Shown: positions 6,106-12,654, counted from the first letter of the stretch. The stretch: DNA of 12,654 nucleotides from Alphaproteobacteria bacterium (GCA_023141075.1 JAGLKL010000016.1:1-12654); one strand, 5' to 3'. Notes: generated by a model not told the origin, from the sequence alone. Numbers and translations: made by a program.

Positions 6106-6894
6106 ATGATTGTTGAAACAGTCCTTGATTCTTTTAATAAAATAGGCGCGAATTTTCTGGATTTCCTGGCAGTCGTTGGGAAGCTTGCAAGATTTGTCGC
6201 CAGAAGCGTCAAACATTGTTTTACCCCGCCATTTTACCCGTTCCAGCTTTTGCGCCAGCTCACCGATATAGGCTATTATTCTCTGCCGGTGGTCGGTATG
6301 ACCGCGCTATTTACCGGGATGGTTCTGGCTCTGCAAAGCTATACGGGCTTTACCCGCTTTAACGCGGAAAGCGCGATTGCCGGGGTGGTGGCGTTATCAA
6401 TCACACGTGAACTTTCCCCTGTGCTGGCCGGGTTGATGGTCGCGGGTCGAGTCGGTGCTGCCATCGCGGCGGAAATAGGGACAATGCGCGTAACTGAGCA
6501 AATTGATGCTCTGCGTACGCTCTCGGTTAATCCGTTTAAATATCTCATTGCCCCGCGCGTACTGGCAGCAACCATAATGCTTCCGGCTCTCGTGCTGATC
6601 GGTGATATTATCGGGGTTTATGGCGGTTATGTCGTGTCCATCCATTCTCTGGGTTTTAGCGCAGGCAGTTATTTGACTCAGACGTGGGATATTATTACGC
6701 GTATGGATGTTGTTTCAGGGCTGTGGAAAGCTGCCGTTTTTGGCTTTATTGTCTCAATTATGGGCTGTTATCACGGATTTAACTCGGCGCGTGGTGCGCA
6801 AGGCGTGGGGGCGGCTACTACCAATGCGGTTGTTTCTTCCTCTATTTTAATTTTGATCTTTAACTATCTTTTAACGCAGATATTTTTCTCATGA
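6106..6894 (+). CDS. mlaE: MlaE-type phospholipid ABC transporter permease
   Basis: MlaE is the membrane permease of the MlaFEDB complex moving phospholipids between inner membrane and periplasmic carrier. The family blocks are all present: YYSLPVVGMTALFTGMVLALQ, SITRELSPVLAGLMVAGRVGAAIAAEIGTMRVTEQIDAL (the conserved coupling region), VNPFKYLIAPRVLAATIMLP, and a C-terminal membrane segment ending in IFNYLLTQIFF. About five hydrophobic segments are visible. I prefer ATG 6106 (MIVETVLDSF), which gives 262 residues and has GGAAGG (6096-6101) four bases upstream. An ATG at 6094 or GTG at 6076 would add 4 or 10 residues but have poorer ribosome-binding sites. The stop overlaps the mlaF start by four bases (ATGA), indicating coupled translation. 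Confidence 0.95.
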   Translation: MIVETVLDSFNKIGANFLDFLAVVGKLARFVARSVKHCFTPPFYPFQLLRQLTDIGYYSLPVVGMTALFTGMVLALQSYTGFTRFNAESAIAGVVALSITRELSPVLAGLMVAGRVGAAIAAEIGTMRVTEQIDALRTLSVNPFKYLIAPRVLAATIMLPALVLIGDIIGVYGGYVVSIHSLGFSAGSYLTQTWDIITRMDVVSGLWKAAVFGFIVSIMGCYHGFNSARGAQGVGAATTNAVVSSSILILIFNYLLTQIFFS

Positions 6895-7685
6895 ACGATG
6901 TGCATGCAAACACAAACACGCAAGACAATAAACTTGTTCTCTCCAAGGTCAGCAAGTCTTTTGGTTCTAACCGTGTGCTAAACAATCTGAGTCTTAATGT
7001 ACCGGCAGGCAAGTCGATGGTGGTAATCGGCGGTTCTGGAACAGGGAAATCCGTGATGCTCAAATGCATTCTGGGTTTACTGGAAGCAGATAGCGGCTCT
7101 ATCCTTATTGATGGGCAGGAAAGTGCAGGCTGTAATATCAAAACGCGCGGAGAGTTCATGAAAAAATTCGGCATGCTGTTTCAGGGAGGGGCTTTGTTTG
7201 ATTCCCTGCGCATATGGGAAAATGTTGCATTTGGGCTTATTCACGGTCAGGGCATGAACAAAAAACAGGCACGCGAAATCGCTATTGAGAAAATTTGCGC
7301 TGTGGGACTTTCACCTGATGTAGCAGAGTTTTTTCCGGCGGAACTTTCCGGAGGTATGCAAAAACGTGTAGGACTTGCACGTGCTGTAGCAACTTCTCCT
7401 GAAATCATCTTTTTTGATGAACCTACCACAGGGCTTGATCCCATTATGGCCGACGTTATTAACGACCTGATTGTAGATCAGGTGCAGGATCTTGGTGCAA
7501 CGGCGCTTTCCATCACACATGATATGGCTAGCGCCCGGAAAATTGCGGATTATATTGCGATGATTTTTGAAGGGCGTATTATCTGGAGCGGATCAGTTGG
7601 CGATCTCGATCATTCCGGCAGTGAACATGTTGAACAGTTTATTCACGGACGAGCCGATGGGCCTATTACGCGCCGCGTGGCGTAG
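6891..7685 (+). CDS. mlaF: MlaF-type phospholipid ABC transporter ATPase
   Basis: MlaF is the cytoplasmic ATPase that powers the Mla complex. The 264-residue protein has a Walker A GGSGTGKS (47-54), Q-loop Gln98 in FQGGALFDSL, ABC signature LSGGMQKR (152-159), Walker B IIFFDEP with Asp176 and Glu177, D-loop GLDP and switch His210 in SITHDM. All catalytic residues are intact. The C terminus EQFIHGRADGPITR corresponds to the tail of E. coli MlaF (QFLDGIADGPV), the extension that contributes to dimer contacts and MlaB binding, which supports MlaF over a generic ABC ATPase. No mlaB is seen nearby. It overlaps mlaE by four bases and is followed after 35 bases by the PBP1A gene. Confidence 0.96.
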   Translation: MNDVHANTNTQDNKLVLSKVSKSFGSNRVLNNLSLNVPAGKSMVVIGGSGTGKSVMLKCILGLLEADSGSILIDGQESAGCNIKTRGEFMKKFGMLFQGGALFDSLRIWENVAFGLIHGQGMNKKQAREIAIEKICAVGLSPDVAEFFPAELSGGMQKRVGLARAVATSPEIIFFDEPTTGLDPIMADVINDLIVDQVQDLGATALSITHDMASARKIADYIAMIFEGRIIWSGSVGDLDHSGSEHVEQFIHGRADGPITRRVA

Positions 7686-7720
7686 TGTAGTTGATTTTCT
7701 GGGAAGTTGGACAAAACAAA

Positions 7721-10285
7721 ATGAAAATTCTTGGACGTATTTTCTTATACCTGTTTTCACTGGGATTCCTAAGCACAATCATGGCGGTCGGCGGTGTTGT
7801 TTATGTGCTTGATTACTATGGCAAAGATTTGCCTGACCATAATCAGCTTCGCAACTACGAACCGCCAATAGTTACAAGGCTTTATGCCGGAGATGGGCAT
7901 CTTATGGCCGAGTTCGCACAGGAGAAAAGAGTCTTCGTTCCTATTGCTTTTATTCCCAATCTTGTTAAAAAAGCCTTCATTGCCGCAGAAGACCAGAATT
8001 TCTACCAGCATAACGGTGTTGACATGAAAGCTATCGCCCGTGCTTTGGTCAAAAACATTACCAATAAAATACTGGGTTTAAATCGTCGTCCTGAAGGCGC
8101 TTCGACAATAACCCAACAGGTCGCCAAGAACTTCTTTTTCACCAATGAAGTCTCTTATAAACGTAAATTGAAGGAAGCCATTATTTCTTACCGGATGAAC
8201 AAAACGCTCGGAAAAAAAAGGATATTGGAGCTTTACCTTAACCAGATATATCTTGGTGGCGGTGCGCATGGTGTTGGGGCAGCCGCGCTCTATTATTTCG
8301 ACAAAGCGCTTGATGAACTAACCATAGCTGAAGCTGCATATCTTGCAGCATTGCCAAAAGCGCCGAATAATTATCATCCGGTGCGCAATCACGAAAAAGC
8401 ATTGGAACGGCGTAATTGGGTGATCGGCAGGATGGAGGTTGAAGGTTATATAACTAAATCGCAAGCTGAAATGGCCAGACTTGTCCCCTTGCAGATAAAA
8501 CAAGATACCAGCGAACGCGTAGATGCTCCCTACTTTGCCGAAGAAGTGCGCCGGGAACTTTCTGAACGTTATGGTGAGGATAGCCTGTATAAAGGCGGTT
8601 TGGTAGTCAAGACTTCAGTTGATCCGAAGCTACAGAGCATTGCCGAAGAATCTCTTCGGGAAGGGCTTATAAAGTACGATACACGCCATGGCTGGCGTGG
8701 ACCTGTTGCCGCATTGGATAGTCTGGATGATTGGCGTAAAAAACTGTCCGATATCAAGCGTCAGGAGGGAATGCTTAAAAACTGGGATTTGGCTGTGGTT
8801 TTGAGTGTAAACAAAGATAAAGCAAATATTGGTTTTGCCGTTACTAAATCAGCTGGAATAATAACGCTGGAAGATACAAAGTGGGCGCGTGAATACAAAA
8901 ATGAAGGCTATGAGCTTGGCCAAACTGTGATTTCTCTTGAACAGGTCGTAAGTGTCGGAGCGGTGATTATGGTCGAGCCGAAACCCATAGAGGCAGATCA
9001 GGAAGAACAAAACTCTGACAAGCCTTATATTTACCTTCTGCGTCAGGTTCCCGATATTCAAGGCGCTTTAATAGCGATTGATCCGCATACCGGGCGCATA
9101 TTGGCAATGCAAGGCGGGTGGAATTACCGCTATGGAGGAAGTGAATTTAACCGGGCAACTCAGGCTAAGCGTCAGCCCGGATCGGCCTTTAAGCCATTTG
9201 TCTATCTTGCCGCTCTAGATAAAGGATTTACACCCGCAACGCTGATTTTGGATGCACCTTTTGTGCTTGAAGATGAAGTAGCAGGCACTTGGAAGCCGAC
9301 CAATTATTCCAATGAATTTTACGGGCCTACGACATTGCGCAGGGGTGTCGAGAAATCCAGAAACCTGATGACAGTGCGTTTGGCGGATTTTCTTGGTATG
9401 GAACTAATTGCCAGATATTCGGATCATTTCGGCATTACGGATAATATGCAGTTTCTTCTTGCAAACTCATTGGGTGCAACAGAGACAACACTTCTCCGTC
9501 TTACTTCGGCATACGGCATGATCGTCAATGGCGGCAAAAAGATTTTTCCTACTTTTATCGACAGAGTTCAGGATCGCTACGGGCGCACTGTTTTTAAACA
9601 TGATGAGCGTCCCTGTCATGCATGTGGATCAATGATTAAATGGGAACAACAAGCAGTCCCCAACATTCCCGATAACCGTGAACAAATCGCCGATCCCAGA
9701 ACCGCATACCAGATGGTCTCTATAATGGAAGGGGTGGTTCAACGCGGAACAGGTATACGTCTCAAATCATTAAAACGTCCATTGGCAGGAAAGACCGGAA
9801 CCACTAATGAATCGCGAGATACATGGTTTGTCGGCTTTACCCCGGACTTGGTCGTTGGTGTATTTGCCGGATTTGACAATCCCAGATCTTTAGGAAAACG
9901 CGAGACAGGTTCGTCTGTATCTGTGCCGATATTCAAAAATTTTATGGAGAAAGCACTTTTAGATCAACCACCAACACCGTTCCGAAAACCCGAAGGCATC
10001 AAGAATATCCGCATCAATGTCAAAACAGGGGTGCGTGCGCGGCTCGGAGATGAAAACGTCATATGGGAGTCTTTCCTGAGTGGAACCGAGCCGGGTGATG
10101 ATATGTATATCCTCAATGAATCCGGTATTTCTTTAATGTCCGCTTATGGATATGGCGCTTATGACATCTACGATACATATAATGCCGATAGTACTTCCAG
10201 GCAGGGAGAGTCGTCAAGAACAACACCGGTTACACCCGGTGTGCAACAACCTTCTGCAGTTTCCACAGGCAGCGGATTATATTAG
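7721..10285 (+). CDS. mrcA: penicillin-binding protein 1A, bifunctional glycosyltransferase/transpeptidase
   Basis: This class A PBP polymerises glycan strands and cross-links peptidoglycan in the periplasm. From ATG 7721 it has 854 residues: a membrane anchor (about 4-30), a GT51 glycosyltransferase domain with catalytic Glu90 in EDQNFYQHNGV and GASTITQQ, an inserted OB-like region (about 300-440), and a transpeptidase domain with Ser488 and Lys491 (SAFK), S546-R-N548 and K691-T-G-T. All active-site motifs are present. ERPCHACG (Cys632 and Cys635) forms a CxxC pair in the transpeptidase domain. The last 45 residues are Tyr, Ser, Thr and Pro rich. A TTG at 7691 in frame would add ten residues, but ATG with upstream GGA is more convincing. 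The 35-base gap from mlaF suggests cotranscription. PBP1A is favoured over PBP1B or 1C by overall length and the OB-like insert. Confidence 0.95.
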   Translation: MKILGRIFLYLFSLGFLSTIMAVGGVVYVLDYYGKDLPDHNQLRNYEPPIVTRLYAGDGHLMAEFAQEKRVFVPIAFIPNLVKKAFIAAEDQNFYQHNGVDMKAIARALVKNITNKILGLNRRPEGASTITQQVAKNFFFTNEVSYKRKLKEAIISYRMNKTLGKKRILELYLNQIYLGGGAHGVGAAALYYFDKALDELTIAEAAYLAALPKAPNNYHPVRNHEKALERRNWVIGRMEVEGYITKSQAEMARLVPLQIKQDTSERVDAPYFAEEVRRELSERYGEDSLYKGGLVVKTSVDPKLQSIAEESLREGLIKYDTRHGWRGPVAALDSLDDWRKKLSDIKRQEGMLKNWDLAVVLSVNKDKANIGFAVTKSAGIITLEDTKWAREYKNEGYELGQTVISLEQVVSVGAVIMVEPKPIEADQEEQNSDKPYIYLLRQVPDIQGALIAIDPHTGRILAMQGGWNYRYGGSEFNRATQAKRQPGSAFKPFVYLAALDKGFTPATLILDAPFVLEDEVAGTWKPTNYSNEFYGPTTLRRGVEKSRNLMTVRLADFLGMELIARYSDHFGITDNMQFLLANSLGATETTLLRLTSAYGMIVNGGKKIFPTFIDRVQDRYGRTVFKHDERPCHACGSMIKWEQQAVPNIPDNREQIADPRTAYQMVSIMEGVVQRGTGIRLKSLKRPLAGKTGTTNESRDTWFVGFTPDLVVGVFAGFDNPRSLGKRETGSSVSVPIFKNFMEKALLDQPPTPFRKPEGIKNIRINVKTGVRARLGDENVIWESFLSGTEPGDDMYILNESGISLMSAYGYGAYDIYDTYNADSTSRQGESSRTTPVTPGVQQPSAVSTGSGLY

Positions 10286-10309
10286 CTACGGCTAGGATCA
10301 GGATCTAAA

Positions 10310-10564
10310 ATGAATTATTGGATCGTTTATATTCTGCGCTGCTCTGATGGTTCATATTATACCGGCATTACAAATTCACTCACCCGGCGCATAGAGCAGC
10401 ATAATGCAGGAAAAGGGGCAAAATACACAAAAGGACGCAGACCTGTAGAACTGGTCTATCACGAAAATCAACCGAACCGCTCAAGCGCCTCGCGGCGAGA
10501 AGCCGAAATAAAAGCATTGTCAAAAAAACAAAAAGAAACCCTGATAGGTATTATTATTCAGTGA
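10310..10564 (+). CDS. small GIY-YIG domain protein (UPF0213/YhbQ-like)
   Basis: The 84-residue protein is a single GIY-YIG nuclease-type domain. VYIL (6-9) and YYTGIT (16-21) form the signature pair, followed by LTRRIEQHNAGKGAKYTKGRRP (Arg26/Arg27 as the catalytic-arginine position) and SRREAEIKALSKKQKETLI with the helix bearing the metal-binding Glu (Glu64 or Glu66). Stand-alone proteins of this type are widespread in bacteria; a DNA-processing role is often proposed but their function is largely unsettled. It starts 24 bases after the PBP1A stop with AGGATCAGGAT just upstream as a good ribosome-binding site, so it probably ends the mlaE-mlaF-mrcA unit. It converges on the unknown gene at 10576, with 11 bases between them and no terminator in that gap. 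Confidence 0.92.
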   Translation: MNYWIVYILRCSDGSYYTGITNSLTRRIEQHNAGKGAKYTKGRRPVELVYHENQPNRSSASRREAEIKALSKKQKETLIGIIIQ

Positions 10565-10575
10565 CAGTGACATCG

Positions 10576-11316
10576 CTATTCTGTTTCTTGTTCCGGCTTT
10601 TGTAATTCCAAAGCACGTTCCAGCAAAGACTGAGCTTTCACTTTGTCTTCAGGAGTAGAAAAAATAAATTTGTTTTTTTCTTCATCAACGATGTAACGCT
10701 TTGAGCGGGTATAGTAAAAAGTGACGAGCTCGTCATATGCCAGAATCATTTCTTCTTCACGGGCAAAAAAGTCAACGTAAGTGTCAAGCTGCTCTTTCGC
10801 CATATCTCTCCATTGATCCAGAAAAAGCGTCTGCAAATCATCTTCATCATCATCCAGCTCTTTTTCTATCTGGCTTGAATAACGCTCAAAGATAGCAATC
10901 ATCTCAGTAGATTTTTCACGCAAAGAGGGCGCGAGGCTCTCTTTAAACAAGGCGTAATTTTCTTTGGCGAATTCCGGGGTTCTGAAATTATTCGGTCTTA
11001 TGAGGTTCTTAAGGAGTTTGCGCGTCTTTTTATAGATACTGGCTTTGTGAACAAGTTCACTTTTAAAAGCATTGAGATACGTGTCAAACAGTGCCTGTAT
11101 TTCTATTTTACGTTTTTCTCTTTCTTTTTCTTTTTGAGTTTCGAGCTTTGCCGATTCCTGTTCTTGTTGTGCAATGACAGTGGCTTGTTGCACATTGATC
11201 TGATGCAAATATAATCCGATACCCAGAGCAAGAAATAGGCACAACACCAGTCCTGCGATCAGAAAAAAGCCGCTCCCGCTTTGTTTTGATGGGTTCCTTT
11301 TAGGGTCTAAACCCAT
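10576..11316 (-). CDS. unknown membrane-anchored helical protein; start codon lies in repeat copy C
   Basis: I do not recognise this 246-residue protein. It has a short basic N terminus, one membrane segment (17-37, FFLIAGLVLCLFLALGIGLYL), then a Gln/Glu/Lys-rich helix likely to be a coiled coil (about 42-75) and a long, mainly helical charged domain with an acidic run DDDEDD (155-160). Most of it should lie in the periplasm. The start ATG 11316 is part of repeat copy C, which encodes MGLDPK; AAGGAAAGAAG upstream at good spacing supports it, and no other Met occurs before the membrane segment. Landmark residues (I73, L76, D78, Y95, Y194, L197, V198, F200) line up with the neighbouring gene at 11446, suggesting diverged paralogues. 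It lies 129 bases after that gene, probably in one operon. Confidence 0.8.
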   Translation of the reverse strand: MGLDPKRNPSKQSGSGFFLIAGLVLCLFLALGIGLYLHQINVQQATVIAQQEQESAKLETQKEKEREKRKIEIQALFDTYLNAFKSELVHKASIYKKTRKLLKNLIRPNNFRTPEFAKENYALFKESLAPSLREKSTEMIAIFERYSSQIEKELDDDEDDLQTLFLDQWRDMAKEQLDTYVDFFAREEEMILAYDELVTFYYTRSKRYIVDEEKNKFIFSTPEDKVKAQSLLERALELQKPEQETE

Positions 11317-11324
11317 AGCTTCTT
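11300..11324 (+). repeat. GGGTTTAGACCC-type dispersed repeat, copy C
   Basis: TAGGGTCTAAACCCATAGCT lies at 11301-11320, in inverted orientation to copy D and the same orientation as copy E. On the minus strand it reads GCTATGGGTTTAGACCCTAA, and this ATG is the start codon of the gene ending at 10576. Copies C and E share 19 identical bases (TATGGGTTTAGACCCTAAA) on that strand. Confidence 0.85.
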
Positions 11325-11430
11325 TCCTTTTATTTTGTCACAGAATTGTATAAAAACTGTGGGTTTAGACCCTAGATGGTGACGGTTTCATTTGCATATC
11401 TATTTCGTTATTTAGGGTCTAAACCCATAA
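11301..11430 (-). promoter_or_regulatory. possible alternative hairpins from repeat copies E, D and C in the leader of the 10576 gene
   Basis: In the minus-strand transcript the copies come in the order E, D, C. D can pair with C (15 perfect pairs, then an A-C mismatch at the start-codon A and seven further pairs, two of them G-U) around a 28-base loop, burying the AUG of the downstream gene and part of its purine-rich ribosome-binding region. D can instead pair with E (15 perfect pairs), which would leave C open. The two forms exclude each other. The pairing potential is read from the sequence; regulation is inference. Confidence 0.4.
11351..11374 (-). repeat. GGGTTTAGACCC-type dispersed repeat, copy D
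   Basis: ACTGTGGGTTTAGACCCTA lies at 11356-11374, preceded by TAAAA. It is inverted relative to C and E, and differs from copy A by one base over 23. The similarity with copy A seems to continue outward (CAGnTTTTAT then ATTCTG on the reverse strand), so the whole unit may be about 30-35 bases. Confidence 0.85.
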
Positions 11431-11432
11431 GC
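11408..11432 (+). repeat. GGGTTTAGACCC-type dispersed repeat, copy E, containing a six-codon mini-ORF
   Basis: TAGGGTCTAAACCCATAAGC lies at 11413-11432. On the minus strand it contains ATG GGT TTA GAC CCT AAA TAA (11428 to 11408), that is MGLDPK followed by stop, the same first six residues as the downstream gene at copy C. It begins 17 bases past the stop codon of the gene at 11446. No ribosome-binding sequence precedes the mini-ORF. Confidence 0.8.
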
Positions 11433-11445
11433 GAAGAATATCAGT

Positions 11446-12213
11446 CTATTTAAGCAACGCAGGATCCATAGCTGCAGGAACGTGTCCTTTAAGCAGCTTT
11501 ATTTGCTCATAGGTTATTTTACGCAATTCATCAACTGTATTACCGTAATACTCATAAACACCATACTTATAAAATTTGAGTGCTTGGCTTTTGCTTTCAT
11601 AATAATAGCCGCCACCTTGTGCAAGAATAAACGCTACCAGACCATTATATGTTTTTAGGAAAGAGTGCTGCATTTCGAAATATTCGTCTGCGGTTTTTTT
11701 GTATTCGTCAATTTTATTCGGCCATAATTCATCAAGCGTTTCATGATCGGATTCACGAACACGTTTCCTGATATAGTTATATTCGCGGTCAGCGTCTTCG
11801 AGAGCCTTTTTCATCTTATTGTGGTTTTCATTGAGATTTTTCATAGATTTTTCCAATATATCGGAAAATTCTCCGGAATAACGGGTTATCTGAAAACGTT
11901 CATTGGCAATTTGTTCGTAAAGCTGTTTTTGATAATTGAAGTCACTAATCGCATAATTCCATAGCGAAGTATAAAGCCCGTCATATATCTCATCAAGTTT
12001 CTGGGTCTGCTGTACGCTGGTCACCCGTGAAGAAAAAATCTTGGGATATTGGGGCTTCGTTTCTTCTTTTTTCTTGGTATCTTGTTGTCCTGAATACGCT
12101 CCGTGATACTGAGCGAACGCTACGTCCGGAGCTATAAGAACGGCCAGACCAAAAGTCAGAAAAAAGGTGAAAACCCCTAGAAGGCGAAATATATATTTAG
12201 TCATAAGTTTCAT
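11446..12213 (-). CDS. unknown exported helical protein
   Basis: I do not recognise this 255-residue protein. Residues 1-34 form a classic signal peptide: basic MKLMTKYIFR, a hydrophobic core, and DVAFA/QYHG as a likely signal peptidase I site after Ala34. A Lys/Glu-rich linker (46-54) leads into a long helical domain with coiled-coil character (about 65-185) and a C-terminal segment unusually rich in Tyr, including GGGYYYESKSQ (200-210) and YEYYGN. The product should be periplasmic and soluble. ATG 12213 is taken as start because it gives the full signal peptide; a second ATG three codons on is nearly as good, and neither has a clear ribosome-binding site. The conserved spacing of L73, I76, D78, Y94 and Y189 with the downstream gene suggests diverged paralogues. 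It is A/T-rich like its neighbour. Confidence 0.8.
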   Translation of the reverse strand: MKLMTKYIFRLLGVFTFFLTFGLAVLIAPDVAFAQYHGAYSGQQDTKKKEETKPQYPKIFSSRVTSVQQTQKLDEIYDGLYTSLWNYAISDFNYQKQLYEQIANERFQITRYSGEFSDILEKSMKNLNENHNKMKKALEDADREYNYIRKRVRESDHETLDELWPNKIDEYKKTADEYFEMQHSFLKTYNGLVAFILAQGGGYYYESKSQALKFYKYGVYEYYGNTVDELRKITYEQIKLLKGHVPAAMDPALLK

Positions 12214-12256
12214 AGTGTCATGTTATTTTAAGGCTCGCGCAACTTTCACATACGGA

Positions 12257-12285
12257 TTGCTGCAGAAATCTCTTGTATTTATGCT
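12257..12285 (+). promoter_or_regulatory. candidate promoter for the RluA-type gene
   Basis: TTGCTG (12257-12262) and TATGCT (12280-12285) are spaced by 17 bases, with about four of six matches in each box, in the 124-base gap between divergent genes. The start codon at 12338 follows about 45 bases after the expected transcription start. Confidence 0.35.
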
Positions 12286-12337
12286 ATATCAAATACATAA
12301 AGTAAAGAAATTGAATCAGGAATAAAGCCTTAGAAAC

Positions 12338-12654
12338 GTGACTTTTACGCGCAAGCCGCCAGCTGAATTTATATATAACCCTTCGCAAAAGCCTCTGGAT
12401 ATTCTTTTTCAGGACAAGGATATTTTGGTTTTGAATAAACCAAGCGGCCTTTTAACAGTCCCCGGGCGAAAAGCTGAACACGCTGATAGCCTTGAAAGCA
12501 GAGTGCAAGCGCTCCATCCGCGGGCACGCATAGCCCACCGCCTTGATGAACCAACTTCCGGTGTTATTGTCATGGCTATGAACGCAGCAAGCCACCGTAA
12601 TATCAACCTGCAATTTGAGCGCCGCAGAACACAAAAAGTTTACATCGCCAAAGT
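12338..12654 (+). CDS. rluA: RluA-type pseudouridine synthase, N-terminal part (3' end outside window)
   Basis: The frame from GTG 12338 is open to the end of the window and gives 105 residues. DKDILVLNKPSGLLTVPGR (26-44) and HRLDEPTSGVIVMAM (67-81) are the two hallmark blocks of RluA-family pseudouridine synthases, with catalytic Asp70. The sequence follows E. coli RluA closely, including SGLL(S/T)VPGR, the following EHxDS, and the absence of an N-terminal S4 domain. E. coli RluA modifies U746 of 23S rRNA and U32 of several tRNAs; the same targets are an inference here. A stop codon at 12323-12325 in frame leaves GTG 12338 as the only normal start; no strong ribosome-binding site precedes it. 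HRLDEPTSG has Glu-Pro where E. coli has Met-Ala, within family variation. Confidence 0.9.
   Translation, partial: MTFTRKPPAEFIYNPSQKPLDILFQDKDILVLNKPSGLLTVPGRKAEHADSLESRVQALHPRARIAHRLDEPTSGVIVMAMNAASHRNINLQFERRRTQKVYIAK

Noticed and set aside
10220..10250. Hairpin ACACCGG...CCGGTGT near the end of the PBP1A gene
   Set aside because: It is inside the coding sequence, 40 bases before the stop, and has no U-tract; it probably reflects Thr/Pro/Gly codons of the low-complexity tail.
11300..11432. CRISPR-like array from repeats C, D and E
   Set aside because: The copies alternate in orientation, spacing is unequal (about 27 and 38 bases between units), other copies lie kilobases away, and no cas gene is present.

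Overview
The window looks like a chromosomal segment of an alphaproteobacterium. The basis is gene order: the run aroQ-accB-accC-aat followed by opposed DUF2155, mlaD and NDUFA12-type genes is, from general knowledge, a typical alphaproteobacterial neighbourhood, and the NDUFA12-like complex I accessory subunit points to alphaproteobacteria in particular. Base composition is moderate to low in G+C with long A/T-rich gaps. I cannot place it in a genus. No rRNA, tRNA, CRISPR array, insertion sequence or phage gene is visible.

Layout. Bases 1-198 are the C-terminal end of a DsbA-like thiol oxidoreductase, closed by a clear intrinsic terminator (247-285). A possible 40-codon leader ORF (323-445) overlaps the start of aroQ (438-872, shikimate pathway). 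Then come accB and accC (975-2891, the biotin carboxyl carrier and biotin carboxylase of acetyl-CoA carboxylase) and aat (2944-3621, N-end-rule aminoacyl transferase). Facing them on the minus strand is a three-gene unit read NDUFA12-like, mlaD, DUF2155 (5292 down to 3713). After the divergent ridA-family gene (5366-5830), a plus-strand unit reads mlaE, mlaF, class A penicillin-binding protein 1A and a small GIY-YIG protein (6106-10564). The Mla phospholipid transporter is therefore split: ATPase and permease here, the substrate-binding MCE subunit 1.4 kb away on the other strand, with no mlaB or mlaC in view.

The right end is the least ordinary part. Two minus-strand genes of unknown function (12213-11446 and 11316-10576) encode about 250-residue helical proteins, one with a signal peptide and one with a membrane anchor. 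Their key residues line up at nearly the same positions, so they may be diverged paralogues. A partial rluA-type pseudouridine synthase begins at 12338 and runs off the end.

A short imperfect palindromic repeat (invariant 12-base core TGGGTTTAGACC) occurs five times, always at gene borders: 4841-4865, 5829-5852, 11300-11324, 11351-11374 and 11412-11432. Three copies sit between the two unknown genes in alternating orientation. One of these supplies the start codon and first codons (MGLDPK) of the downstream gene; another encodes a free-standing MGLDPK-stop mini-ORF. The middle copy can pair with either neighbour, which would give two mutually exclusive RNA hairpins, one of them burying the start codon. 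This may be a REP/BIME-like repeat cluster, a translational switch, or both, and it is the part of the window most worth a second look.
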